Assembly: GCF_007992715.1 (NCBI RefSeq)
Contig: NZ_BKAU01000001.1
Coordinates: forward strand, 2,170,001-2,234,000
DNA length: 64,000 nt
Source: Chitinophaga cymbidii
GTDB taxonomy: Bacteria; Bacteroidota; Bacteroidia; Chitinophagales; Chitinophagaceae
Direction of reading: 5' to 3'
Part shown: piece by piece, positions 44,665 to 52,773 of the stretch
Position numbering within the stretch: the first letter of the stretch is position 1
Layout: each line of letters begins with the position of its first letter
Notes under the pieces: generated by a model
The model's input: the letters and a program-made list of their open reading frames with translations, nothing else
Database searches by the model: none
What the model was told of the DNA's origin: nothing
Program-made: the position numbers and the translations under genes

Positions 44665-44916
44665 TCATTCATAGATATTCTTCCGGTCCCCCACATCTAC
44701 GATCAGGACCGTCAGCTTTCCGTCCTCTATCAGGTAAATCACCCGGTAATCACCGATCCTGATCCGGTACCCCGGCCGGCCGGTGAGTTTTTTGCATCCT
44801 GGAGGTCGGGGATCAATAGCCAGAGTGTCTATTTTGGCCGATATTCTTTCTTGCACATTTGCTGGCAGCTTTGATAACTTTTTTTGCGCACTGGCGGTAA
44901 TCGTAATCTGGTACAT
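44665..44916 (-). CDS. RelE/ParE-family toxin
   Basis: 83 residues with the RelE/ParE fold signature: MYQITITASAQKKLSKLPAN, then KIDTLAIDPRPPGCKKLTG, YRIRIGDYRVIYLIEDGKL and VLIVDVGDRKNIYE. RelE-type toxins cleave mRNA at the ribosome; ParE-type poison gyrase; the sequence here reads more like RelE (GDYRVIY). Its start follows the antitoxin stop by 1 bp. Confidence 0.85.
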   Translation of the reverse strand: MYQITITASAQKKLSKLPANVQERISAKIDTLAIDPRPPGCKKLTGRPGYRIRIGDYRVIYLIEDGKLTVLIVDVGDRKNIYE

Positions 44917-44917
44917 A

Positions 44918-45118
44918 TCAGCGCTTCGATTTTTCTAAAGCCTCCTTTACTTTATCCCAGGGCAGAATTTCTTCCTTACCCTCTTTGATCTTCTTCATGG
45001 CCTTGTCAAAAGCCTTGATATCCTCCAGCTCTTCCGCTTTCGCCAGCAGCTTTCTGAACTCTTTCTCCGGCATTGATATCCGGTCACCTTTTATTTTTCT
45101 TACGTGTAATGTGGGCAT
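44918..45118 (-). CDS. Antitoxin of the RelE-type pair
   Basis: 66 residues read from MPTLHVRKIKGDRISMPEKE, a short beta strand plus a long acidic/basic helix (KAFDKAMKKIKEGKEEILPW) typical of antitoxins that wrap the toxin. The open frame extends 24 codons upstream without resemblance. It directly precedes the toxin gene (1-bp gap). Confidence 0.7.
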   Translation of the reverse strand: MPTLHVRKIKGDRISMPEKEFRKLLAKAEELEDIKAFDKAMKKIKEGKEEILPWDKVKEALEKSKR

Positions 45119-45237
45119 AATTGTGAAATTAAGGAATTTTTGTAAATCAAGGCGATTCTTGGGGAGGGCATTTTCAAACACGTCGTTCAAAAGCCCTGAA
45201 ATGGATTTTTAATTGCATAATGATTGGACAATCGCCT

Positions 45238-46017
45238 TTAATTTTTGCTAGTCAGCTCACTTATTCGAGCCTCCAGGATAGCAACTTTATCTTTCAATAA
45301 CTGATTTATTTCTTCCAAATATTCGATCGTTTTATTCCCATTGGGGGCCTCTCTTGACGAATTATTTTCAAATAGGGATAATGCATTGTCAACTAATATA
45401 AGAGGAGATTCAATGCGAGATTTATAAAGGCGGTCTGTAATAAAATAAAGTCTGTCCTTATAGGATTTCAATACTATTTCATTTAGGTCAAGTTGTTTAA
45501 GTAACTCCTCCTCTTTCTTCTTTTTAACAGTCTCGTTTCGGTATTCTCCTAACGAATTGAGTGTTGAAACCAGTAACTCGGATCTGGACATTGCATCTTC
45601 CGTATGTAAGGCAAATTTTATAGCAAATAATGATAAACGGAAATCGTCTAGTGATGAATAGTCCACTTCATTCTCGTCTAATTTGAACTCTTCGACTTTG
45701 GGCCCTATGAATATGTCCAGTTTGTTAGCATTGTCATGCCCTAATGAATATCTGCCAAAAGCTCCGTCAACCGTACTGAATGTTACGGTTTTGCTCTCTT
45801 TGTCAAATTGCACCATCTCCAGGTCATGATTTAGCAGTAGGCCCATGGGAGCTTCATAAAGCTTTCTTAATGCTTCTAACACGACCACCCCCGGCGTATT
45901 TCTCCCATCTTCATATGCCTGATATGTAGTTCGTCTAATTTGAATGGCATCGGCAACATCCTTTTGAGAAAAACCAAAGGCAATTCTAAAGGCCCGCAAG
46001 TTCTTATGTAAAAACAT
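45238..46017 (-). CDS. XRE-type prophage repressor with a C-terminal coiled coil
   Basis: 259 residues from MFLHKNLRAFRIAFGFSQKD. The N-terminal HTH (RAFRIAFGFSQKDVADAIQI, TTYQAYEDGRNTPGVV) is followed by a helical domain and, at the end, a leucine-zipper-like coil (EINQLLKDKVAILEARISEL). No S24 protease domain, so induction is not by RecA-type autocleavage. It is divergent from the Cro-like gene; two palindromes of type TGTCA...TGACA lie just upstream and are its probable operators. Two upstream Met codons are possible but lie over the operator. Confidence 0.82.
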   Translation of the reverse strand: MFLHKNLRAFRIAFGFSQKDVADAIQIRRTTYQAYEDGRNTPGVVVLEALRKLYEAPMGLLLNHDLEMVQFDKESKTVTFSTVDGAFGRYSLGHDNANKLDIFIGPKVEEFKLDENEVDYSSLDDFRLSLFAIKFALHTEDAMSRSELLVSTLNSLGEYRNETVKKKKEEELLKQLDLNEIVLKSYKDRLYFITDRLYKSRIESPLILVDNALSLFENNSSREAPNGNKTIEYLEEINQLLKDKVAILEARISELTSKN

Positions 46018-46039
46018 TTCTATATGTTTAATACTTATG

Positions 46040-46147
46040 GTGTCAAATATTTTTAATAATGACACAAATAATGGCAAATAAATTTGGTTATGTCACTAAT
46101 AATGACATAATTTTGAATCCTAGAACATTTATCAGTTTGATAAATGT
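46040..46147. promoter_or_regulatory. Prophage immunity control region with three palindromes
   Basis: GTGTCA...TGACAC (46040-46065, 14-nt spacer), TTATGTCA-CTAATAA-TGACATAA (46088-46110, perfect 8-bp arms), and ACATTTATCA-GTT-TGATAAATGT (46125-46147, perfect 10-bp arms). The first two share a TGTCA half-site and flank the repressor start; the third has a different sequence and lies in front of the Cro-like gene, so it may belong to a second regulator. Confidence 0.7.
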
Positions 46148-46177
46148 CACCGGAAGTATCGCAAAAATACTGCAAAT

Positions 46178-46414
46178 ATGGAACAATTGCCGAATATGAT
46201 TCCTAAGGGCTTGTTAATAGAATGGCATGCCGTCGCTTCGAAAGAATTGGAGGGGTTGAAAATCAATTATATAGCTAAAAAGGTGGGCTACAACTTCAGA
46301 ACCGTGCAGCGGCTGCTTGAGCTGGATGGTACAGTGTTCAACGCCAGCCTGATCAGGGCTATTAATAAGCTGAGGGCTGATATAAAAAGGGAAGCTGAAG
46401 CATTAACCGCCTAG
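46178..46414 (+). CDS. Cro-like small DNA-binding protein
   Basis: 78 residues with a helix-turn-helix: EGLKINYIAKKVGYNFRTVQRLLEL and a basic C-terminal helix (INKLRADIKREAEAL). First gene of the lytic operon, divergent from the repressor, as cro or cII would be. Confidence 0.65.
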   Translation: MEQLPNMIPKGLLIEWHAVASKELEGLKINYIAKKVGYNFRTVQRLLELDGTVFNASLIRAINKLRADIKREAEALTA

Positions 46415-46415
46415 C

Positions 46416-46622
46416 ATGAAAGGGGATCAAATCGATAAACTCGAAACAAAGGTATTAGCACTTCGGAAAATTGCTGATGACATGCTGGAGGAGGTGCGGC
46501 AAGCCCGCGCTTCTGTTCCAGCAGGTAAACGCAAAAAGCAGCTAATTGACCGGGAAGCGGATTTGATAGCAAGGCTGGCCTCGGGAAGGTACAAGCCGGC
46601 AGCGGCAAAGAATAAACCATAA
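46416..46622 (+). CDS. Small helical phage protein, hypothetical
   Basis: 68 residues, almost wholly helical (QIDKLETKVLALRKIADDML, EEVRQARASVPAGKRKKQLI), start 1 bp after the previous stop. Coiled-coil-like; function unknown. Confidence 0.5.
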   Translation: MKGDQIDKLETKVLALRKIADDMLEEVRQARASVPAGKRKKQLIDREADLIARLASGRYKPAAAKNKP

Positions 46623-46653
46623 ATGATTAACAACCTTTTAGCAAAATAAAAAA

Positions 46654-46700
46654 GCCCGATGCGGTAACATCAGGCATGTTATTTAACCGCCCGCGAGGGC
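46654..46700. promoter_or_regulatory. Paired hairpins in the early operon
   Basis: GCCCGATG-CGGTAA-CATCAGGC (46654-46675, one mismatch) and GCCC-GCGA-GGGC with a GNRA-type loop (46689-46700) lie between two early genes. The first, read on the minus strand, ends in six Ts like an intrinsic terminator, yet no minus-strand gene precedes it. May be an mRNA processing or antitermination element. Confidence 0.4.
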
Positions 46701-46721
46701 ATTAAACTTCAATGTAAAGAT

Positions 46722-46952
46722 ATGAAAAATCGTAAGAAAAGCAAAAATCGTGTCCTTATCAGCCGCAAAGAACTTGCCTTATTGCGAGCAGCGGCCAGCC
46801 AGCAAGAGCCCCGCCCGTTGATTGTTAAGGTGCCTAAGTACATTCCTTTTGAATTACCCTTGGCAGATTACCTGGCCGTTTGCGGTATCGATGAATCTGG
46901 AAACCCTCTCGTTAAATCCTCTTCTTTTCCTCACCCTCAAACTGCTGCATAA
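46722..46952 (+). CDS. Small basic phage protein, hypothetical
   Basis: 76 residues, N-terminus very basic (MKNRKKSKNRVLISRKELAL), then PLIVKVPKYIPFELPLADYL. Ends in the TAATG overlap with the next gene. Not recognised. Confidence 0.5.
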   Translation: MKNRKKSKNRVLISRKELALLRAAASQQEPRPLIVKVPKYIPFELPLADYLAVCGIDESGNPLVKSSSFPHPQTAA

Positions 46953-47392
46953 TGAAAAAACTACAAACACTTTCCGAAATGACTGAAGGCATGAACGAGT
47001 TTCAGAAGTTTCTCTTCTTCTCTGAAAAACAGAAGGAACGTGAAGAGTTCAGAAAAATTTTCTGGTCATTATATCTTGACGGAGGGATGGACTGTGATGA
47101 AATGCAGAAAGACATGCGTATTTCTCGCGTGGCCTGGAATCGTTACTATAATGGAGATATGCCGTTACCTAACGGCCTCTTGTTTAGAATTAAAAATCGG
47201 TATAAAGATAAAATAAAGGCGGTGGAATATTTGCAACGTAAAAGGAGTTTGGATGAGTATTTTAATTATCTGCGAGCCCCTATTCCAAAGTCAGAGGACA
47301 TTCAACAATCTGGTGAATCCATGTTACCTGAAACATCTTGCACACCTACAGAAGCAAACCCCATTCCCTCACCTGAAAATGCCCTCGCATGA
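46952..47392 (+). CDS. Phage early protein, possible HTH regulator
   Basis: 146 residues; the middle (SLYLDGGMDCDEMQKDMRIS, RVAWNRYYNGDMPLPNG) resembles a helix-turn-helix that senses a DNA site, with a proline-rich disordered tail. Starts in the previous stop (TAATG). Confidence 0.45.
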   Translation: MKKLQTLSEMTEGMNEFQKFLFFSEKQKEREEFRKIFWSLYLDGGMDCDEMQKDMRISRVAWNRYYNGDMPLPNGLLFRIKNRYKDKIKAVEYLQRKRSLDEYFNYLRAPIPKSEDIQQSGESMLPETSCTPTEANPIPSPENALA

Positions 47393-47799
47393 AAAAGTCA
47401 TACGCAGCTCAATTTGGGCCCAACACACAATACTATCTCAAAAGCAATCTTTACCTGATTGTTGAGGCAAAGACGGAATGCCCACTTTTATGGGATGGCG
47501 AATCTCTGTATGGTTCTACACCGCCAGGTGGTGGTTATCCAGCGTCTATGCCCGTGGAATACTACGACATAGATACCGCAAAGTGGATCATCGGGGAGTA
47601 TTATACTCGTTTTGCCTTAGATGGTTGGAAGAAAGAAAATCCCCCAAAAGAAGTTAAGCTGATACCTGTATTCGCACCTTTCGACACACGGTTTAAAGGT
47701 GAGTTCATAGAAGAAGTAGAAGTTGAAGATGATGATGATACCAGCCTTACCAAGCTTATCACCGTGCCATTTTCTAACCATAAAGATATGGTAATATGA
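47389..47799 (+). CDS. Phage early protein, hypothetical
   Basis: 136 residues, soluble and acidic (FKGEFIEEVEVEDDDDTSLT). Overlaps the previous gene by 4 bp (ATGA). No family recognised. Confidence 0.45.
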   Translation: MKKSYAAQFGPNTQYYLKSNLYLIVEAKTECPLLWDGESLYGSTPPGGGYPASMPVEYYDIDTAKWIIGEYYTRFALDGWKKENPPKEVKLIPVFAPFDTRFKGEFIEEVEVEDDDDTSLTKLITVPFSNHKDMVI

Positions 47800-48158
47800 G
47801 CGGGCAGATGAAATACTACATCGATCCGGGCGCTGTAAAGAAGGATCTAAAGGTAAGGCAGTATATGCAGGAACATGGGGCGGCGGGGTTTGGCCGGTTG
47901 TTTATTCTGATCAGCAATATACTTTCTTGCCCGAACGCCCGGTTGCCAATAGACGATAACTGGCAGGACATTACGGGACATTTCGCGTCGCAGTTCGGGT
48001 GTAGCACAAAGGAGGCAGCAAGATATATTCATGATATGGTTTATACCTATAGTTTGATCCAGCTTACAGCGGATGGTGATCTCGCTATTCCTTCTGATTC
48101 GGTGCTAGTTCAAATAGCGGTAAGCCGTGACATCTTAAAACCGGTTTTCAATGGATAA
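47796..48158 (+). CDS. DUF4373-like (Lin1244/Lin1753 N-terminal type) replication protein, short
   Basis: 120 residues. The pattern MKYYIDPGAVKKDLKVRQYMQEHG...AAGFGRLFILI followed by an S-x-E-R/K-type helix is that of the phage replisome-organiser N-terminal (winged-helix) domain. Overlaps the previous stop (ATGA). Probably binds the phage origin or loads the replisome. Confidence 0.65.
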   Translation: MSGQMKYYIDPGAVKKDLKVRQYMQEHGAAGFGRLFILISNILSCPNARLPIDDNWQDITGHFASQFGCSTKEAARYIHDMVYTYSLIQLTADGDLAIPSDSVLVQIAVSRDILKPVFNG

Positions 48159-48450
48159 CATATTGGATAGGGGGATCTATTACACGAAGATGCTCGGTGA
48201 CCGCCTGCGGCCGGAGATCATGCACGGTGACGTGCTGGCTGGCCGTCAGGTCAGCGCCCCTGTATTCGGGGATCTGAATATTATCCAGGCATGCGGATAT
48301 GGGGATGATATCGTGGGGTATGTTCTCCCGGACCCGGCCAATCCGAAACGGATCATTGTCAACGCGGCGCCAGGTATGCCGGGAACCCCGGTGCCACTCT
48401 CTCGCATCGTGGCCTTGTTCAGAGTGTCGGGATGTGTAAGGATGTATTAA
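48151..48450 (+). CDS. Phage protein, faintly S24/LexA-C-terminal-like
   Basis: 99 residues. MHGDVLAGRQVSAPVFGD followed by a strand pattern ending IVALFRVSGCVRMY resembles the fold of S24 peptidase C-terminal domains, but no Ser-Lys dyad can be placed. Overlaps the previous gene by 8 bp. Function not assigned. Confidence 0.4.
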   Translation: MDNILDRGIYYTKMLGDRLRPEIMHGDVLAGRQVSAPVFGDLNIIQACGYGDDIVGYVLPDPANPKRIIVNAAPGMPGTPVPLSRIVALFRVSGCVRMY

Positions 48451-48475
48451 TTGAAAAAGAAGAGCCTAATTAGAC

Positions 48476-49330
48476 ATGGGAATGAAAGAAAGGTATTGGT
48501 TCAAACATGATTATAATGCGAGGCTGGACCCGAAATTACAGCGTGTGCTCATGAAGCATGGGCAGGCCGGAAAAGGCGTCTTTTGGGACTTACTGGAGAT
48601 GCTTTATGAGGCTGAGGGTTACCTCTCCTTATCTGATTGTGATTCTTACGCCTTTAACCTGCGTACGGATGCCGATACCCTTCTTTCCATCATTACCGAT
48701 TTCGATCTGTTTAAGCAGGATGATACCCGTTTCTGGAATGAACGGATACTTTCTGCCATTGAAACACGCCAGGCAAAGAGCGACAAGGCAAGAATAGGGG
48801 CAAAAGTAAAGTGGGATAATTATGCGAACGCATCAAAAAACGATGCGAACGTATTGCAATCGCAATGCAATCGCAATGCGACCGCTATGCTAGATAATAG
48901 AAGTAAGAATATAGAAAATAATAATCCCCCTTTATCCCCCTTGCAGGGGGAGGGCAGTGATTCTTCTTCGAAATTGCCCACTTCAGGTAAGCAGGCGGAA
49001 GCGGGGGCAGGCAAGCCCCTCAACAAGCCGCTAGAATTCCCATCACCGGAATTTGAAGCTATCTGGAAAGAATGGATTGAGTTCAAGCGAACGGAGAAGA
49101 GGAAGCGATATCGGACGCAGCTGGCAGAGCAAAAAGGAATCACACACCTGGTTAACCTTTCTGGCGGTGACTATTCCGTAGCGAAGCTGATTGTTGAACA
49201 AAGCATGGCGCAGAATTGGGAAGGGCTTTTTGCGTTGAAGAACGCGCCCGGTCTGCCGGTAGTAGACCAGCAGCAGGGTATTACGGAAACATCGGAACAA
49301 ATTCGAGCACGGCTAAAAATGGTTTACTGA
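48476..49330 (+). CDS. DUF4373-type phage replication initiation protein
   Basis: 284 residues. The N-terminal Lin1244/Lin1753-like winged-helix domain (KERYWFKHDYNARLDPKLQR, GKGVFWDLLEMLYE) is followed by a basic linker, a low-complexity stretch, and a C-terminal helicase-loader-like domain (FPSPEFEAIWKEWIEFKRTE). The linker at 48935-48951 contains the DNA palindrome TCCCCC-TTGCA-GGGGGA (coding SPLQGEG), as in dispersed repeats of Bacteroidota. Ends in the start of the primase gene (ATGA). Confidence 0.72.
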   Translation: MGMKERYWFKHDYNARLDPKLQRVLMKHGQAGKGVFWDLLEMLYEAEGYLSLSDCDSYAFNLRTDADTLLSIITDFDLFKQDDTRFWNERILSAIETRQAKSDKARIGAKVKWDNYANASKNDANVLQSQCNRNATAMLDNRSKNIENNNPPLSPLQGEGSDSSSKLPTSGKQAEAGAGKPLNKPLEFPSPEFEAIWKEWIEFKRTEKRKRYRTQLAEQKGITHLVNLSGGDYSVAKLIVEQSMAQNWEGLFALKNAPGLPVVDQQQGITETSEQIRARLKMVY

Positions 49331-51129
49331 TGCAGGAGAAGCTACCGACAGAATGGGCAGATGTGGGCATTACAGTGCCGGGCCATGCAAAAGGCCAGGT
49401 GAAGGTATTCTGCCCGCAGTGCCATGACCAGCGGCGAAATAAGACCGATAAAAGCCTTTCCGTCAACCTGGAGGAGCGTGTCTGGCAGTGCCATTACCCG
49501 CCCTGCTCGTGGTCTGGCCGCTTGTTCGATCAGGAGTTACTGCAGCAACGTAAAAAGCGGGTGTACACCCCGCCAGCGGAGCCGCCGCCACATCTTTCGG
49601 AGAAATCGAAAAAGTACCTGAACAGCCGCAGCCTTTCGGATAACACCATCCGGCGTTTCAAGATCACCGACGGCATGGAGTGGATGCCGCAGACGGAGAA
49701 AGAGCAGAACTGTATCCGCTTCCCGTACTACCGGAACGAGCAGCTGGTGAACATCAAGTACCGTGACGGGGCGAAGAATTTCAAAATGGCGAAGGACGCG
49801 GAGTTGATCTTCTTCCACCTGGACGCGATCGAAGGCGCGGAAGAGTGCGTGATCACCGAAGGGGAGATCGACTGCATGAGCGCGTATGAGGCCGGTGTCT
49901 ACCAGGTGGTGAGCGTACCCAACGGCGCCAGTAAACCCGGTGCGGGCAAAGCAGCGCCGAAACTGGAATACCTCGATAACTGTTTCGAGTACTTCACCGT
50001 CATGAAGCGCATCGTAATCGCTACGGATGGTGACACAGCGGGCCGTTCCCTGCGTGATGAGCTCGCCCGCCGGCTTGGTCGCCACCGATGCGTCTATGTG
50101 GTCTACCCGGAAGGAACGAAGGATCTCAATGAGGTGTTACTTACGCATGGAAAGGACCGGGTAAAGCAGGTGCTATCAGAGGCCGTGGCGTTCCCGATTG
50201 AGGGTGTTCACACGGTTACTGATTTCGAGGCTGACCTGGATCAGCTTTACCTGGAAGGCATCAAGCGCGGCGACCAGATCGGCTATCCTGACTTCGACAA
50301 GCTGTTCAGCTTCAAGCGCGGGCAGTTCACCGTAGTGACCGGAATACCTAACCACGGCAAGTCCGCATTTCTAAACCAATGCTTGGTCCGGCTTTCCAGC
50401 CGCTACGGGTGGAAGCATGCGATATGCAGCTTTGAGCACCAGCCGGTCATGCATCACGCCGCTAAGCTGATTTCCTGTTTCCTGGGGAAACGCTTTGATC
50501 CTTCCACCATCAACACTACGCAATGGGCATGGGGAAAGCTTTTCGTGGACGAGCACTTTTACTTTTTCAACACCGAGGATATCGAGCTCACCGTGGGTAG
50601 CTTACTGGATAAGGCAAAGGAGCTGGTTATGCGATACGGTATCGACAGTTTCACCATCGATCCGTGGAACTACATTGAGTTTAACCTGGAAAGGGGAGAG
50701 ACCGAAACGATGTTCATTTCCAGGGCGCTGACCCTCATTACCAAATTCAGCCGGGCATATGACGTTCATGTATTCCTTGTGGCACACCCGGCTAAAATGT
50801 CGAAGACCGGAAAGGGATTCGATATACCGAACCTTTATAGCATCGCGGGTTCCGCGCACTTCAACAACAAGACAGACAACGGTATTACAGTTCATATAGA
50901 CGAGATGACAGGGAATCCGGTGGTTTATGTTCAGAAGGTGCGCGAACAGCCTTACACAGGCGTGAAGGGGCATAGCATATTTCGGTTTGAGGTCGGCACC
51001 GGGCGGTACGCTGAACTGGATACATCGTTCTCTGACGAAGTACCGCTTTACCTGGACCGGAAAGGATATGACTACGGATTGCTGGCAGATGATCCAATAA
51101 AATTTCCTCAAGACGAAATCATTTTCTGA
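49330..51129 (+). CDS. Primase-helicase (T7 gp4/Twinkle-like)
   Basis: 599 residues. Zinc-binding primase domain at about 25-60 (CPQCHDQRRNKTDKS, CHYPPCSW), TOPRIM domain with Glu in ITEGEIDCMSAYEAG (about 175) and ATDGDTAGRSLRDEL (about 235), and a DnaB-type hexameric helicase with Walker A GIPNHGKSAF (about 337), plus SFTIDPWNYIEF and FLVAHPAK. It unwinds and primes the phage genome. The longer open frame upstream of 49330 is discarded because it covers the previous gene's end. Confidence 0.92.
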   Translation: MQEKLPTEWADVGITVPGHAKGQVKVFCPQCHDQRRNKTDKSLSVNLEERVWQCHYPPCSWSGRLFDQELLQQRKKRVYTPPAEPPPHLSEKSKKYLNSRSLSDNTIRRFKITDGMEWMPQTEKEQNCIRFPYYRNEQLVNIKYRDGAKNFKMAKDAELIFFHLDAIEGAEECVITEGEIDCMSAYEAGVYQVVSVPNGASKPGAGKAAPKLEYLDNCFEYFTVMKRIVIATDGDTAGRSLRDELARRLGRHRCVYVVYPEGTKDLNEVLLTHGKDRVKQVLSEAVAFPIEGVHTVTDFEADLDQLYLEGIKRGDQIGYPDFDKLFSFKRGQFTVVTGIPNHGKSAFLNQCLVRLSSRYGWKHAICSFEHQPVMHHAAKLISCFLGKRFDPSTINTTQWAWGKLFVDEHFYFFNTEDIELTVGSLLDKAKELVMRYGIDSFTIDPWNYIEFNLERGETETMFISRALTLITKFSRAYDVHVFLVAHPAKMSKTGKGFDIPNLYSIAGSAHFNNKTDNGITVHIDEMTGNPVVYVQKVREQPYTGVKGHSIFRFEVGTGRYAELDTSFSDEVPLYLDRKGYDYGLLADDPIKFPQDEIIF

Positions 51130-51130
51130 T

Positions 51131-51445
51131 ATGCGACACAGATTTTTATCACCGCTTCCCAAATATGACTTCCAGGAACCGCTGAACAGTAGCCTCGAAG
51201 TCAAGATAAATGGCACTCTGAACACGAAGAGCTGGATACGGGGCAAGGAGCTTGCGGCGAACGGTTGCTGCCAGGTTGCCCTTCGTATGGCATTGGATAC
51301 CTACCTCCGTACTTGTTTTGTAAAGGGTACGGATGATCATTCGATTGATGACGCGGTACGTGTACTCACCGAAATGGGGTACGCAGAGGACGAGATCAGG
51401 GAGGCTGCGAAGGACAGTTATTTCTCTGTGTTCTTTTACAAATGA
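51131..51445 (+). CDS. Phage protein, hypothetical (104 residues)
   Basis: Soluble, mixed composition; a C-terminal helical segment (DAVRVLTEMGYAEDEIREAA). Starts 1 bp after the primase stop. Not recognised. Confidence 0.5.
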   Translation: MRHRFLSPLPKYDFQEPLNSSLEVKINGTLNTKSWIRGKELAANGCCQVALRMALDTYLRTCFVKGTDDHSIDDAVRVLTEMGYAEDEIREAAKDSYFSVFFYK

Positions 51446-51585
51446 TGGAGCTTTCACACTGGTACATATCATCGACCGGTCGGATCTGCATAGCAGAGCG
51501 AGAGTATCAGTATGTCGCCTTATGGATATTCGAGGGCCGCTGCCGGGACGGAAGAATGCTCTGGAAAGTAATAAAGGGAGGGTAA
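51442..51585 (+). CDS. Small phage protein (47 residues)
   Basis: ATG at 51442 overlaps the previous stop (ATGA). Sequence MMELSHWYISSTGRICIAE and on to CRDGRMLWKVIKGG. Tiny but embedded in an overlapping gene chain, which supports it. Confidence 0.45.
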   Translation: MMELSHWYISSTGRICIAEREYQYVALWIFEGRCRDGRMLWKVIKGG

Positions 51586-51588
51586 ACC

Positions 51589-51747
51589 ATGAACGGACTA
51601 AAAACAATGATCATTATCGCAATCGGCCTCATCATCGGCAGATTATGGGGAGCACTGCCGGCAGTTATATTCCTGACGGCCGCGATATTACTTGACGATA
51701 AAACGCCACCAAATGACAATACGACAAATCGACCAACTGGTTGCTAA
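51589..51747 (+). CDS. Small phage membrane protein (52 residues)
   Basis: MNGLKTMIIIAIGLIIGRLW followed by a second hydrophobic stretch (ALPAVIFLTAAILL) and a short polar tail. Starts 3 bp after the preceding stop. Two-span, holin-like in size but not in position; function unknown. Confidence 0.5.
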   Translation: MNGLKTMIIIAIGLIIGRLWGALPAVIFLTAAILLDDKTPPNDNTTNRPTGC

Positions 51748-51759
51748 ACGAGGCGAGAC

Positions 51760-52773
51760 ATGAGGATATTATCACTTGTAAACAAACAGTCAGGGTGTTG
51801 CTATCACCGGGTAAAACTGCCCGTGACCTACCTGATAAATGATGGACTGATCCAGGGGGTACCGGGAGGACTATCCTTCGAAGAAAGCTTGAAGCACTGT
51901 GATGTTTTGTTTTACAACCGTGTTCCCACAGGCTATACCATCGAGCAGATACTGCAGCTCCGGGCAAAGCACGGGTTCAAGATCGTGGTAGATATGGACG
52001 ATTTCTGGCGGCTGTATCCTGGGCACTTCCTGGAAAAGATATGGGAACATCAGGGTTTGGAGCGGCAGTTTGTAAAGAACCTCACAGCCGCCGACGCCGT
52101 TACCTGTACCTCCGACCGGCTGCGCGAGAAGGTAATTCCATACAATCGGAACGTCCATGTGATCCCGAATGCCCTTCCTTTCGGGGAGATGCAGTTCTAC
52201 AGCGACCGGGCACCTGCGGAGCGCATGCGGTTCATCTACGCGGGGGGGACATCCCATTTTTGGGACTTGCGGCTGCTGCGGCCGACAATGGACAAGCTGA
52301 GCAGGGATAAGTTCACGGGGGAGATAGTGCTTGCTGGCATAGCTCCAGGCGTGGATATTTACCGAAAGATGATAGACACAGTAAGCGCACGGGGTAAGCT
52401 CCGCCACTTCCGGACGATCACCTACCAACCTTTAGATTCCTACATGGATCTGTACAACGATGGGGACGTTGCCCTGGCGCCGCTAGTGGGTAACGAGTTC
52501 AATTCCTGTAAATCAAACCTGAAGGTACTGGAAGCGGGCAGTAAGAAGATGCCAATTATTGTTTCCAATACTGGCCCATACCGGGACGACCCCTGCCCGC
52601 ACCTCATGCGGGTAGACACCCCCTCAGAGTGGTACAAGTGGATACGCTGGTGTGAGCAGAACCCAAACCACGTGATTGATATCGGCCAGGCTCTGCATAC
52701 GTGGGTGCAAGAGCGCTATGATATCCGTAAGATCAATAATCTACGGCTCGAAGTTTTTAACAGCGTTGCATGA
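51760..52773 (+). CDS. Glycosyltransferase (GT-B, group 1/GT4 type) of the prophage
   Basis: 337 residues. VVDMDDFWRLYPG and TCTSDRLREKV..., HVIPNAL, FIYAGGTSHFWDLRLL and LVGNEFNSCKSNLKVLEAGS fit the GT4-like fold, the last segment holding the E-x(7)-E nucleotide-sugar site region. Phage-borne glycosyltransferases modify host surface glycans, phage proteins or DNA. It stands between replication and sigma-like genes, sharing a 4-bp overlap with the next. Confidence 0.85.
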   Translation: MRILSLVNKQSGCCYHRVKLPVTYLINDGLIQGVPGGLSFEESLKHCDVLFYNRVPTGYTIEQILQLRAKHGFKIVVDMDDFWRLYPGHFLEKIWEHQGLERQFVKNLTAADAVTCTSDRLREKVIPYNRNVHVIPNALPFGEMQFYSDRAPAERMRFIYAGGTSHFWDLRLLRPTMDKLSRDKFTGEIVLAGIAPGVDIYRKMIDTVSARGKLRHFRTITYQPLDSYMDLYNDGDVALAPLVGNEFNSCKSNLKVLEAGSKKMPIIVSNTGPYRDDPCPHLMRVDTPSEWYKWIRWCEQNPNHVIDIGQALHTWVQERYDIRKINNLRLEVFNSVA

